Source of the DNA: Isoperla grammatica
Lineage: Eukaryota > Arthropoda > Insecta > Plecoptera > Perlodidae
NCBI GenBank assembly: GCA_945910005.1
Contig: OX246743.1
Span: forward strand, 4,710,018 to 4,774,017
Length of the DNA stretch: 64,000 nt
Direction of reading: 5' to 3'
This document shows positions 11,542 to 23,957 of this stretch, piece after piece (the first letter of the stretch is position 1; each line of letters begins with the position of its first letter). Below the pieces are notes generated by a model that saw only the letters and a list, made by a program, of their open reading frames with translations, was not told the origin of the DNA and did no database searches. Made by a program: the position numbers and the translations under genes.

Positions 11542-11758
11542 TCATATAAGTAAAAAAATTGTTCGGACAAACACGGTTAAAAACATTCACGCACTACTCA
11601 CCGCGTTATATTTTGGCAACATCCGTCGCCATCCTCAGACGCGAGGCAACTCGAGGTCTGAGGATGGCGACGGATGTTGCCGAAATATAACGCGGTGAGT
11701 AGTGCGTGAATGTTTTTAACCGTGTTTGTCCGAACAATTTTTCTTTGTTTACTTATAT
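11542..11758. mobile_element. Long fold-back with hammerhead-like motif (locus 1)
   Basis: Two arms of about 98 bp (11542-11639 and 11657-11758) are nearly perfect reverse complements around a spacer of about 17 bases. In the right arm, CTGAGGA (11658-11664), a GGCGAC/GTTGCC hairpin and GAAA (11682-11685) are followed by TATAA. This is the order of a hammerhead core, but an extra U sits between CUGAGGA and stem II, so activity is doubtful. The left-arm copy on the minus strand has CAAA where GAAA is needed. It probably belongs to a Penelope-like family, by analogy with the locus at 29871-30060. Confidence 0.65.
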
Positions 11759-12672
11759 TATCATCTTCCAGTTAATGAGTACTGGTGTGTGTTATTAATG
11801 ATGCTTCAGCTGTGTTAATGTATATTGTATAACACTTGCATATTAATACACACGGTTTGGTATAAGGGCAGAAATGTTCTGATTTCTGAAAGAGTTATAC
11901 ACAATGTCGGACATATTGCATATATGTAATTGAGGGATCAAGAAAAGTACATAACAACTGTCACATTTTTTACAAATATTAGTAAATTTTATGAACAATA
12001 TTTTTTTAGGTACTGTGAAAACTAAACAGTACTTTAAATTAACCAGCCGGCGGCTGAGAAATCACGAACAAAATAATGTTGCTAATTTAACAAATCAAAG
12101 TTGCAATCAAAAATTAAAAACTGTTTATATTGAGCGAATTTCAGAAAAGACTTCTAGACCATACTAGACTATAGGGTAGAGACTATATAGGGTACGCACA
12201 ACACCAAAACACAACAATGAAACAAATGAATTGAACCGATGGACAAACAAGCTGTCAAAAAAAATGTGAAGTTCTGAAGTTTGAAAAAACAAACGTTCAG
12301 AACGTTTACAAACTTTCAAATAGTTGCTGTCCAGTACTGAACATAAATTTTAACTGGTGAGCAGTTACTATCGTTACAACAAATTGTTTCTCATTATTTG
12401 CAAAGATTACTTTGACAGCTTGTTGTGTGTCCACCAGTTAAATTCATTTATTCCATTGTTGTAGTTCGGCTGTTACGTCAGTTGCACGTTCCCTATTGGA
12501 AATCAAATCCAAGGTTACCAACCAATTGTTTTGTGTATGTCGGTGCGTTCAGCAGGTGGCAGTTCTGGAGCGAGCACGAGCCAACTCACAGGCGGAATTA
12601 CGGTTTCAATTACTTGTTTTCAATACCATAAATACATAATTACACCAAACTGTAGCGAATTGATTGAGCAAT
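11759..12672. other. Unique AT-rich sequence, nothing recognised
   Basis: No gene, array or paired termini identified in about 0.9 kb. Confidence 0.45.
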
Positions 12673-13040
12673 GATTCTGTATTCACATGACGGTACAACG
12701 GCCTTAAAGGAGGCCAAAATGTACGTTGGCATTCGAGCTGTCAATACGCTTACCACAAAACATGAGCATTTTACCACATATATTCCCAGATAAAGTTTGT
12801 TAAAACGATTATATGCCATTGTAAACGATTAAAAGGGTAGTCGAGACAAAGTAGTTTATAGTAGTAGTAGTAGTAGTAGTTAAGTATAGTTGTTGCATTC
12901 AAGTAATGATAGCAAATCGAAGTTGGAAAACGGTTGAATTTACACCAAACGCCAACTGTAACATTGAACCACCAATCACAGGCCACGGTGGTAGGCCTAC
13001 CCGGTATGGCCGCCACGCGCTAAATGTGAATACATTCTAT
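12673..13040. mobile_element. MITE, family A copy 2
   Basis: The ends read TTCTGTATTCACATGACG on the left and GTGAATACATTCTA on the right. Internal blocks (AAACGATTAAAAGGGTAGTC, TAATGATAGCAAATCGAAGT, ACCACCAATCACAGGCCACG) align with the copy at 1527-1893. A (TAG)n run of about 8 repeats (12857-12882) has expanded inside this copy. The element is non-coding. Confidence 0.75.
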
Positions 13041-13384
13041 TCTCAATTGAAGGAAAAAATGTTTGCGTTGCAAGAACTAAAAGAAATGAGTCAACTGCTT
13101 AGAACCGGCACGAGAAAATATTCATAATCACCAACCCCAATTAGTAAAAACATGATTCTAATCCTCTTAAAAAGGGAAGCGAGTTTTGATGCGTTAACTG
13201 AGATTAGACTCATCAGCGAGCTAAGCGAAGTGAACTGAGATTATAGGCCCCTCAGCGAGCTGAACGAGCGCTCGTCCCGTCGTCCCTAATTAGATCCACA
13301 TATCCAGAATGGAATAATAACACAAATGTCTCCACGCTGACTTAGTTGATTCCGCTGAACGCACAAATCCCTCTTTGACATCGA

Positions 13385-13428
13385 GCGCAGAACGCACGAC
13401 GCAGAACGCACGACGCAGAACGCACGAC
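13385..13428. repeat. 14-bp tandem repeat, 3 copies
   Basis: GCAGAACGCACGAC is repeated three times without change, in otherwise unique sequence. Confidence 0.9.
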
Positions 13429-13705
13429 AATTTTGTTTACATATTTCACTGCTTCTTCATAGTTTTATGAGTTAAGTCCACACAGCCTTCTGTCATGTCG
13501 TATGTATACATGCAATGTAAATAATATTTAAGAAACGTACATTACCTATTATATGGGTGCGTTCAAAACAAAAAGGTAAAGTATGCATTAATACTACCGT
13601 AAACTCTTAGAGGATAAAATATTTTCTATAAAAATAAAATTGGCATTCAATTTATTATTACTAATTTTACAATCGGTAACAAATGTATAAGAAAAGGTGC
13701 ATGCA

Positions 13706-14045
13706 TGTAGTCATGTAGTCATACAGTCATATAGTCATATAGTCATATAGTCATATAGTCATGTAGTCATACAGTCATATAGTCATATAGTCATATAGTC
13801 ATATAGTCATGTAGTCATACAGTCATATAGTCATATAGAAAAATAGTAATATGGTCATATAGTCATGTAGTCATAGTCATATAGTAATATAGTCGTATAG
13901 TCATATAGTCATGTAGTTATACAGTCATGTGTTCATACAGTTATATAGTCATATAGTCATACAGTCATATAGTCATATAGTCATATAGTCATATAGTCAT
14001 ATAGTCATATAGTCATATAGTCATATTGATATATAATCATATACC
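13706..14045. repeat. 8-bp repeat (CATATAGT)n
   Basis: The octamer CATATAGT repeats for about 340 bases with point variants CATGTAGT and CATACAGT. The variants recur as a block (CATGTAGTCATACAGTCATA), suggesting duplication of longer segments. Confidence 0.93.
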
Positions 14046-14915
14046 TGTTACTTTAGCAAAACTCTCACGTTCGGACATTCATCAGAACACAAAGAAGATT
14101 CCCAAATGCCAACCATGTTCTTAAAAATAATTAGTAATAAATAATTGAATGTTACATAATTGCCTGAATTTCTGCATCACTGAATAAGGGTTTTGTTTAC
14201 ATTCATTGAAAAATAATTGATAATTTAAGCTAACCCTGGCCCTGGCTGCTGGTTTCACCCGCGAACACTGAAATTAGTTCGGTGTAATTGCTCATTGTTC
14301 CAGTACCATTTAAAACACCCTTGCTGGAACACATTGTATCGTGAATGTGAGCTGTATTGAGATAAATGCTTAATTCGCGTTTTAGAATGTGCATTTTCAA
14401 TCTCCTCTTCCCCCTTCCCTTCCCCACTCCCTTTCATGCCCCTTTTCCGCGATTGGGTGCGTGCTCGTTTTAAAATTGCATTCGAGTGCGAAATTAATGA
14501 TTCATTCATTTACCGAAACCAAACAAATTAAAAATCCACCAGATCGATTGTATGTAATCAAAATCCCTTACAAAGCAGAGAGATAAACTGATGTCTACCT
14601 ACAACGTTAGTGTTTTATTTTACTTGTATAACGACTCTATATTTTATTGTATTTAATCCACTTGAGAGGCGGAAGGCGAACGATGCACAAAAAGACCACT
14701 GTAGCCATGCACAAGGGTGGACTTATAAGCAAGACTAAGGACTAAGTACTAGAAATGAGGGTTAAAGTGTAGCGATACTGGCATTGCGGTCGCCACCTAA
14801 GACTTAGTGACGATACTTTTAGAAATGTACGGGGGGCGGTTAGATTGATGATTTATTAAATATCTGTATTAGTAATACTTTATTAAATAAAGTCTCTGTA
14901 TTTTTTTAGATTGCC
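14046..14915. other. Unique sequence, no gene recognised
   Basis: Short overlapping open frames at 14230-14586 on both strands arise over a purine/pyrimidine-biased stretch and show no motif. Confidence 0.45.
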
Positions 14916-14916
14916 A

Positions 14917-15299
14917 ATAGGGAGCTTGCAATAACGTCATTTCCGGTATCGCACGATAGCCATACTGAGGTACTCTGTAAACATTTGTTTACGTTCTTCC
15001 GACACTGCATTGTTGCAAAATTGCAGATGTCCTTTGACTGACACATCAACTGTTTTTAAACAAGGGTTCCGTAATTTGACTGAAAACAAAATAAGAACGC
15101 GTAAACTCTGTTTGAAGACAATCATTTGCATGTGTTATCATTTTCTTGAACTTTTACCTGCACACATCAATCTATAAGGCTTGAAACTGTAATATTTTCT
15201 GGATAACGTATATGTGTCTTCTATTGACAGAACAAATGTAAACAAGCAATGTGTACCTCATAATGGCCGCCACGTGACGTCTATTGAAAGCTACCTATA
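14917..15299. mobile_element. MITE-like element (ATAGGKAGCTT termini)
   Basis: The left end ATAGGGAGCTTGCAATAACG and the right end, read inverted as ATAGGTAGCTTTCAATAGAC, match for about 55 bp. The match includes a GACGTCA...GGCC block and a TGAGGTAC block. The interior is non-coding. The subterminal GACGTCAC/GGCCGCCAT motif resembles that of family A, so the two may be distant relatives. Confidence 0.7.
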
Positions 15300-16596
15300 T
15301 GATACAATAAAAAACAACGCAGACAATTTTACAAATAATAAATAAGTTACGAAATAGTGCAATTTTGGAATGAAACTTATACGACATGTGTTACTGTTTA
15401 TGTTGTGACTTCAATTGCCTCCGTGCAAATTATTCCGAAAGATGGAAATGGAACCCTTCAAATCAAGAACACCTACTCATAAATAATAGAAGCATAAAGT
15501 TTAAACTTTAAACCGTTTACAAAACTTTACAAGTTATGTTAAAGATCTGTGTTATGGGTATATCATTCTTAAAAACCAAAAAGCCCTGTTGAATATATAT
15601 TAGTATATAAATTAAAAGGAGAGGCACTACAATATTTAAGCAGCTGCTTTCCTCCAGTCTTTTGTGCTTAATGTTCGCACATTTTTTAACCATCAGTTGT
15701 TTCTTTCTGTTCTTGTGTTCGTTCCCATGTTGTATTCATGTTCTTGATTAGTTTTGTAAATTTAAAAAAAGTCTAATAATTGAAACAATTTTATTTAAAG
15801 CCTACCTATTCAGTTACAAGAACTGATTCTCAGTGGGGGACATGTGCACAGTGCTGTTTAATTGCACGCGGTGCTCAGAGGCGGCTTCGTGTGCAACACA
15901 AACAGTCAACAGTGACAGTCAACAGTCAGGCATTTAGTGATGCGAGCGCGCTGAGTGCAAACGTTTAACCGTATCGATACATAGGACGTGTTTCCATTTG
16001 GTTATGTCACGAAAGGAAAAGTTTCGGCTTCCGAACTGGAATGTGCGATCAAAGTACACCGAGAGCTGGGCGAGGTATTTTAATTAAATATCGTGGTACG
16101 ATTTGAAATTTGAAAACTGAAGTCAAATATTTACAAAAGTTACTATTTTACATTTGGTAGTTTCCTCTTGTTCATAATGGTGAGGCTTTGACTACTAGCC
16201 GATATATATATGCACCAAACGAACTAAACGAAATGGATTTCTATTATATTGCAAATAAAAACATTGTTGGGTAACGTAACAAATATATTTATCGAGCCTA
16301 CAAAAAAAATTATAAATTTTGGGTGGAATAGAATCAGTAACAAGCACAATCTGCTTGAATCTAGGTGAATAAATAAAATAACGATTACTAGGACATGGTT
16401 GCCTCATAGAGGGTTCAGTGTCCTAAACTAAAACAGGATCACGCAATACATAGATCAAACAGCCAACTCACTTAAAAACAAGTTAAAATATGTCTGGTAT
16501 GTAGCGCATTGTTTATATATTCGTTGGACATTCCTGCTTTAAGTTTTTATATTTACGGTGTTCGCGTTTGAAAGACATATTCCGATGTTAGATTCT
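15300..16596. other. 1.3 kb unique sequence, no gene recognised
   Basis: A CTGATTCTCAGTGGGGGACA string at about 15822-15841 resembles part of the dispersed repeat at 32494 and 43306, but the rest is not conserved. Nothing else was identified. Confidence 0.4.
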
Positions 16597-17246
16597 GAAC
16601 TTAAGAGCGTTCGGTAGTAGGAGTTTTACAGATGTATTGGCCGTCAACTAATTACTCTTAAACTAATGGTAGGCCACATATTTATCTACTTGTTGAGGGA
16701 TGTCATATCTACGCATGGTATTAAGTACATTTGTCACCAACCTGTTAAAAATAATGTACCCACTTTTAAACATATTCTCCTTATTGGGAACCGATTATTT
16801 TCTTCTTCTGGGTTATTTCGTCGTGTCGGTATAGAGTTTTCACTCGACGTTTCGCCACCCATGTTGGTGGCTTTCTCAAGACTTGAGTCTTGAGTCTTGA
16901 GAAAGCCACCAACATGGGTGGCGAAACGTCGAGTGAAAACTCTGTGCCGACACGACGAAATAACCCAGAAGAAGAAAATAATCGGTTCCCATCTTCGGGT
17001 CGTGAAAGCCTCCAACAACTTATTCTCCTTATTATTTCGCCGAACATTTTCGATGAAAGTAATTTATTTGCATAATTCAAACGTGAGTACATTATTTTTG
17101 AGCAGGCTCGTCACAAATGTACTTAATACCCTGCGTAGATATGACATCCCTCTGCAAGTAGGTAAATTTTCATAATAAACCTATTATTTGTTTAAGAGAA
17201 ATTAGTTGACTAAAAACGTCCAAACTACTTCCCAACGCTCTTAAAT
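16597..17246. mobile_element. Large nested fold-back with hammerhead-like motif (locus 2)
   Basis: An inner palindrome has arms 16783-16883 and 16893-16992, over 95% complementary by eye, around a 9-base centre. Outside it a second inverted layer pairs about 16597-16740 with 17105-17246 (for example ATGTCATATCTACGCA on both sides). Interrupting sequence between the layers is not complementary. The right inner arm carries CTTGAGAAA, a perfect GCCACC/GGTGGC hairpin, then GAAACGTCG (16896-16931). GAAA-palindrome-C is the right half of a hammerhead, but the CUGANGA half is degenerate. This looks like two head-to-head retroelement fragments; the four overlapping open frames are palindrome shadows. 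Confidence 0.7.
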
Positions 17247-18049
17247 AATTGTGTTAAAAGTACTTTATGTACCTTTTGTTATGTAAACATGCCTGTATCT
17301 TAAACAGTGAAAATTAGTTTAGAGAAGATAAATTTAGTGACTTAATTTGATTTGAATGCATGATTCTAATTTTTAATAATAAATAATTGGTCTACCCGGC
17401 ACCTCCACCAAGTACAATAATTTGCCTAATACTAATACTAAGCCTAATACTAATACTAAGCCTAATACTAAACACAAGACTGTTGTCTAAAACACCACTG
17501 CACAACTAATGACGTATTTTGTCCATACAGTAGGCGAAAGAAATAATGAATATTCAACCTGATTTATGCCTTTCAGTGGTAAAGTGGATTACAGACCGGC
17601 AAAACTCTCCGTTTTTGACGCAGCGGTAAAAACGCGTACTGTGACTCTGCACTATAACGTCTAAACATTACACACAGACCTTACAGGCATGTGTTTTATA
17701 AATTTAAAACTTTGTCAAATCAAAATAATCAGTGTTTATCTGGGACGTGAAAACAGTTTTATCAATCCAACGTTTTGTTTACGGTCACGCACACAGGCAC
17801 AATCAGTATTTGATTCTCTCCAGTCCAGGCAACACTGCTTCAGATGCTAGCTACAATAGTAATAATGACGCCAATGATAAAATTAAAATCATATTCTCTA
17901 ATTTCAAAGAGAAATTAATGAACTCTCAGACCTTGAATTGAATCAACTACTTTATTAGACCAGCGCAATTACGCACTAAACAGTTGTACGCCTCACTAGA
18001 AAGATGTACCCGCACGATTACACTAGTCAGTATTAAATGCAAGCATCAT
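17247..18049. other. Unique sequence with a short TAATACTAA repeat
   Basis: CCTAATACTAATACTAAG repeats at about 17427-17475. No gene or paired termini seen. Confidence 0.45.
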
Positions 18050-18052
18050 TTA

Positions 18053-18199
18053 GGTTGGAATTCATAGTCGGCCCCTACACCTAGGGGCACCCATTGTTAC
18101 CAAGGTAACAGTTGTTTGCATGTTATTTCCCATAAACAAAACAAATCCATAGCAACAATGGGTGCCCCTAGGTGTAGGGGCCGACTATGAATTCCAACC
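18053..18199. mobile_element. 147-bp palindromic MITE with TTA target duplication
   Basis: The termini GGTTGGAATTCATAGTCGGC and CCCCTACACCTAGGGGCACC match their inverted copies over about 47 bp with essentially no mismatch. TTA flanks both ends (18050-18052 and 18200-18202). A 3-bp TTA duplication is typical of PIF/Harbinger-type elements. The near-identity of the arms suggests a young copy. Only about 45 bases separate the arms, so it could not encode anything. Confidence 0.85.
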
Positions 18200-18202
18200 T
18201 TA

Positions 18203-18649
18203 GAGTACGTGGAAGGTTCCCCACATCTTAATTGTTTCCCCCTCAATCTCTCTAGTTCGTGCTCGCGCCACTAGGTTTAAATCCTATTAAACAGGTAACA
18301 AAAACCACTCATCTTGACCTTCTAATAACACTCGGCCCTTTCGAAGTTTACTACAACCCATATTTTACACACCCGATCCCACCCTGGCGGCAATTTGCAT
18401 ACAACCATTAACCTTCGCATAACATTTTGTAACATCCAACTTGGAATTAACACAATTTGATTACAGCGACCTATGCCAGGTTGCTGCTTTAAGCGTTAAA
18501 CCCTCAACCATTACGTTAACGAGGGTCTAATAACAAAAACATAACGCTACATGGTGTATATTAAGACTGTGGGCGATGTACCGTTATAACGAGAACAGCC
18601 AGCCTGCTTGCTTGCTGTATAAATCATATGTTGAGAATGATAATACTGG
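18203..18649. other. Unique sequence, nothing recognised
   Basis: No gene or repeat termini identified. Confidence 0.45.
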
Positions 18650-20930
18650 GGGCGCACGGCTGTGCATGGATATTGAGGTGTGGGTGGGAGCAGACTATAG
18701 TACATGACAGCAGTGTAGCAGTGTAGCAGTGTAGCAGTGTAGCAGTGTAGCAGTGTAGCAGTGTAGCAGTGTAGCAGTGTAGCAGTGTAGCAGTCTAGCA
18801 GTCTAGCAGTGTATCAGTGTAGCAACAGTTGTGCATTGATATTGAGGTGTGGGTGGGAGAAGACTAGCTGATGCCTCTAGGCTACACAGCAGTGTAGCAG
18901 TGTAGCAGTGTAGCGGTGTAGCAGTGTAGCAGTCTAGCAGTCTAGCAGTGTAGCAGTGTAGCAACAGTTGTGCATTGATATTGAGGTGTGGGTGGGAGAA
19001 GACTAGCTGATGCCTCTAGGCTAAGCAGCAGTGTAGCAGTGTAGCAGTGTAGCGGTGTAGCAGTGTAGCAGTCTAGCAGTGTAGCAGTGTAGCAACAGTT
19101 GTGCATAGATATTGAGGTGTGGGTGGGAGCAGACTAGTTGCTGCCTCTAGGCTACACAACAGTGTAGCAGTGTAGCAGTGTAGCAGTGCAGCAGTGTAGC
19201 AGTGTAGCAGTGCAGCAGTGTAGCAGTGTAGCAGTGTAGCAGTGTAGCAGTGTAGCAGTGTAGCAGTGTAGCAGTGTAGCAGTGTAGCAGTGTAGCAGTG
19301 TAGCAGTGTAGCAGTGTATCAGTGTAGCAGTGTAGCAGTGTAGCAGTGTAGCAGGGTAGCAGTGTAGCAGGGTAGCAGTGTAGCAGGGTAGCAGTGTAGC
19401 AGTGTAGCAGTGTAGCAGTGTAGCAGTGTAGCAGTGTAGCAGTGTAGCAGTGTAGCAGTGTAGCAGTGTAGCAGGGTAGCAGTGTAGCAGTGTAGCAGTG
19501 TAGCAGTGTAGCAGTGTAGCAGTGTAGCAGTGTAGCAGTGTAGCAGTGTAGCAGTGTAGCAGTGTAGCCGCGCACGGTTTTGCATAGATATTGAGGTGTG
19601 GGTGGGAGCAGACTAGTTGATGACTCTAGGCTACACAACGTTGTAGCAGTGTAGCAGTGTAGCAGTGTAGCAGTGTAGCAGTGTAGCAGTGTAGCAGGGT
19701 AGCAGGGTAGCAGTGTAGCAGTGTAGCAGTGTAGCAGTGAAGCAGTGTATCAGTGTAGCAGTGTAGCAGTGTAGCAGTGTAGCAGTGCAGCAGTGTAGCA
19801 GTGTAGCAGTGTAGCAGTGTAGCAGTGTAGCAGTGCAGCAGTGTAGCAGTGTAGCAGTGTAGCAGTGTAGCAGTGTAGCAGTGTAGCAGTGTAGCAGTGT
19901 AGCAGTGTAGCAGTGTAGCAGTGTATCAGTATAGCAGTGTAGCAGTGTAGCAGTGCAGCAGTGTAGCAGTGTAGCAGTGTAGCAGTGTAGCAGTGAAGCA
20001 GTGTAGCAGTGTAGCAGTGTAGCAGTGTAGCAGTGTAGCAGTACACGGTTGTGCATGGATATTGAGGTGTGGGGGGAGCAGACTAGTTGATGCCTCTTGG
20101 CTACACAACAGTGTAGCAGTGTAGCAGTGTAGCAGTGTAGCAGTGTAGCAGTGTAGCAGTGTAGCAGTGTAGCAGTACACGGCTGTGCATGGATATTGAG
20201 GTATGGGGGGAGCAGACTAGTTGATGCCTCTAGGCTACACAACAGTGTAGCAGTGTAGCAGTGTAGCAGTGTAGCAGTGTAGCAGTGTAGCAGTGTAGCA
20301 GTGTAGCAGTGTAGCAGTGTAGCAGTACACGGCTGTGCATGGATATTGAGGTGTGGGGGGAGCAGACTAGTTGATGCCTCTAGGCTACACAACAGTGTAG
20401 CAGTGTAGCAGTGTAGCAGTGTAGCAGTGTAGCAGTGTAGCAGTGTAGCAGTGTAGCAGTACACGGTTGTGCATGGATATTGAGGTGTGGGTGGGAGCAG
20501 AGTAGTTGATGCCTCTAGGCTACACAACAGTGTAGCAGTGTAGCAGTGTAGCAGTGTAGCAGTGTAGCAGTGTAGCAGTGTAGCAGTGTAGCAGTGTAGC
20601 AGTGTAGCAGTGTAGCAGTGTAGCAGTGTAGCAATGTAGCAGTGTAGCAGTGTAGCAGTGTAGCAGTGTAGCAGTGTAGCAGTGTAGCAGTGTAGCATCG
20701 GTTGTGCATGGATATTGAGGTGTGGGTAGGAGCAGTCTAGTTGATGCCTCTAGGCTACACAGCAGTGTAGCAGTGTAGCAGTGTAGCAGTGTAGCAGTGT
20801 AGAATTGTAGCAGTGTAGCAATGTAGCAGTGTAGCAGTGTAACAGTGTAGAATTGTAGCAGTGTAGCAATGTAGCAGTGTAGCAGTGTAGCTATGTAGCA
20901 GTGTAGAATTGTAGCAGTGTAGGTTCACTG
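18650..20930. repeat. Composite array: (AGCAGTGT)n with ten conserved spacers
   Basis: Runs of the octamer AGCAGTGT, from 8 to over 40 units long, are separated by a conserved block of about 60-70 bp. The block reads TTGTGCATGGATATTGAGGT, then GTGGGTGGGAGCAGACTAGT, then TGATGCCTCTAGGCTACAC. Blocks lie near 18652, 18826, 18963, 19096, 19570, 20045, 20177, 20332, 20462 and 20700. Because 24 = 3 x 8, frames such as the 355-codon one on the minus strand are automatically free of stops. It degenerates after 20800 (AGAATTGT variants). Confidence 0.96.
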
Positions 20931-23176
20931 GGAAAAATGAAAAATGTTAACAAAGATGACCATTCTGTATAAATTAAATCCTATACATTGTGAATAGTAG
21001 CACATGTACGTATTGGCATTATGATGAAGTAATTTTGTTTAGATTTTAAATTCAAATAAGAAATTATATATTATAAATTATAAAATAATAATAATTTTAA
21101 TATTAATAATAATTAGGCTACTAAATGTATTAATCATACTTATTAAGTTATTATTAAAATGATAATTAAAGTAATAATAATAGTAAATACAACAATAATA
21201 AAGAAAATAATAACTATGATAGTAAAAATAACGATAATAACAACGAAAAAAATGATAATTAATACATTTGATCTAGGCCAAAAATATCACTTTACACCAC
21301 CGTTGGTTAGTCTTGCATTTTATCGACGCAAACGTAGATTCCGAGTTGAATTCTGCACCTTTTATTGTTGTCTGGAATCCATAAACTTTATTCCCTCAAT
21401 GTAGCAGATATGCAACATGACTAAAAATGGCCGTAATAATCAGATATTATTAATTTTAATCATAAAAGGTACATTTATACATTGTACTTAGATATAATTA
21501 TCATGTCATATTTTTCTTCTGTCAAAATATGTTAATATGATTTGCATGAACACAAGCGACAAGGGAAGCAAATGACAAAACAAAATTCCTAAAACATATA
21601 TTTACAATTCAACCAAAAGCGCCATTTGTTGGGAGTAGATCCGATAAAACAACTCTCCACGTATTGAAGATAAAAGGTTGCAACATCGTTTGGTTCATAT
21701 AATTGCCGCTAGATGGCAGCTGCAACCCCCTGAAACTGGATGAGCTCCAGTGTGGCAAATCTAGGCCAGAAGGAACAGTGAAGTTCAGTCATTGTACCCT
21801 AGGCCTACTGCTCATGTTAGCTGAAACACGAGTAGTAAACAAGGAGACAATCGTGTGCAATCATTTATTCTCTTATCTGGATGGAAATAGGAATCAGCTA
21901 AACCCGGTTCCGCCTGACTCACGAAATGCGCTTGCAACTCAGTAATGACAGCCGGGCCCTTTAATAACTCATCGCTTACAAAATAACGAATAACTTTCCT
22001 AGTCTGCATGTTATCACTAATTAATTATTCATGTTAATGGCAAAAAATGTAATGGTATTCTATTATAACACATTTCAATAACATTTACCCTTAACAATCG
22101 TATTCTTAAAAAATAATTCTTTCAAAACTCTTCAAATCAATTTTCGACCAAGTTATTATATGAATTTAATAAAATGTATAACCGAAAATAAGAGTAATAC
22201 ATTCAATGTTAGAGTTAAATTGAGGTATATATGAAACACTATTATCAAAGATTTACTAGCATCATATCAGGGAATATAATGCAAAGATACTCGAGATTCT
22301 TACTAATCAGTTTTAGAAAATGGTCTCTCTACGCAGCTCTCTTATTATCCGCACATATAACAGCATTATTTATACGTTAGATTCGTTGTATAGATGCATT
22401 TATTTGTATTTATCAAATTATGGATTTTTTTATCGTGGGTACCTATACATTGGTTTATAAAAAATCAAAAAAGTTATACGAATGGGAGTCGGAAAATATA
22501 ATAATTGTATGATCCTATAAATAACAGCATGATATTGCAAAACTAAAACCTCAAAGGTTTCTTCTGCAGTATTATTTCATGTATGTTGTTTTATTTTACG
22601 GGTGTTTTGTATTTAGGGAGTGGATGTCTTGTTTACGCTTCTCTAGCTTTGTTATACTTTGTTTCGCTCGGCTTGTTCAACATTGCACGAGTAAATGTTG
22701 GACTTGTGTCCAATTAAACTGTTAAAATACGCCGACATAAATAGTAACATGTGTATCTCAAAGCAGTATTACTTTGTGTGTACCATGTAAAATTATAAAT
22801 CAAATATTTAACACAACTTGATACGTAGTAAACTACCCACGCCCTTCGTTGGATTACAGTGACGGCTAAGATGGCTGGACACAAACGAGAGAGGATAGTG
22901 TTGTTAGTCATATTATGTACAAGTTGTCGTGTTCAAGCCAACCATGCAGATAGACCATTTGCGAACGTGTATATTCCCTTCTTTTGTCCTAAATACATAT
23001 AAGACAAATCATTTGGTTAGTGTCCAGCAGATTGGCTTTCAGTATTCTTGACTAAGTACGTTTATTATTTTAAACCTGGGAAGGTCTAACAATACTTATA
23101 GAAACCTATATTATTCACATGAGACGTAAACTCCCCTACGCTCTGGCACCTTTGTACACATCATAGTAGATATAAA
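20931..23176. other. 2.2 kb AT-rich unique DNA, nothing recognised
   Basis: The stretch 21055-21270 is dominated by AATAATA-type low complexity. Short open frames at 21159-22009 and 22714-22911 show no domain or splice support. Confidence 0.45.
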
Positions 23177-23337
23177 AGTCGTCGTACAATAACTTCGGTA
23201 ATGCTTTCGTCATCAATCAATGACGTGTTTACGGTCTCGGCCAACCCGAGCAGGTATTTGATTAGCCACGGCCGCTGGTTGGCTGCCGCTCACCTACCCG
23301 TGACGGAAGCATTACCGAAGTTGTTGTACGACGACTA
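23177..23337. mobile_element. 161-bp inverted-repeat element
   Basis: AGTCGTCGTACAATAACTTC (from 23177), continuing into GGTAATGCTTTCGTC, is matched inverted at 23304-23337 with two or three mismatches. There is no coding capacity and no certain target duplication. Confidence 0.7.
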
Positions 23338-23957
23338 TAGGTCTAATGTTCTTCCGCCGGAATATTCTCTTATTAGATACTATACAAACTATGCCAAGTG
23401 GACATGACGCATATCATTGACTTCCGAGTAACCTACTAAAGACAGAATTTTGTTCTGAAACTCCATTTAAAACTAAAAAAAGGTTAAAAAACCGGATGGG
23501 GAAGAAACGTTTCATATATTTTTCACTCAAAATATATTTTATTAAAAAATATCATACGTCTCATAGTCGATAGCTATGGCTAAAACAAATATTATACAAC
23601 GGCATTAGGGATGTTTGCGCCACAAAATAAGACATGTAAAACGAATGTTGTTCACGAACAATTCTTGAATGTAAAACCTACTTGTACACAACTGACAACC
23701 GGAGGGCCATGGTAGCATTTACTCTTAAATGTTTGTTCTTATTATTTCATTATTTGTTGTTTAACGACGTACTCGACAACTGTGATCATTTGACGTCGGG
23801 GGGTGTTCGGAGGGAAGGGACAAATTGGAAGTCAAGGGGAGGAAAGGGGATAAGTAAGGACTGCAGGATACACAGGAGGATATACAGGACCTTGTTGCAG
23901 TGTAGTAATTCAATATACCCGCCCTGTGATACCGCCTGATTGAGCGTTGACATAAGC

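Noticed and set aside
16734..17175. Four overlapping open frames of 61-103 codons on both strands
   Set aside because: They are mirror translations of the two palindrome arms; no recognisable protein.
19147..20709. Open frames of up to 355 codons on the minus strand (CYTATLLH repeats)
   Set aside because: Produced by an 8-bp repeat whose 24-bp cycle happens to lack stops; several phases are open at once and there is no domain.
18650..20930. Repeat-spacer alternation resembling a CRISPR array
   Set aside because: The long blocks are identical and the short part is a simple microsatellite of variable length, the reverse of CRISPR; the sequence is eukaryotic.
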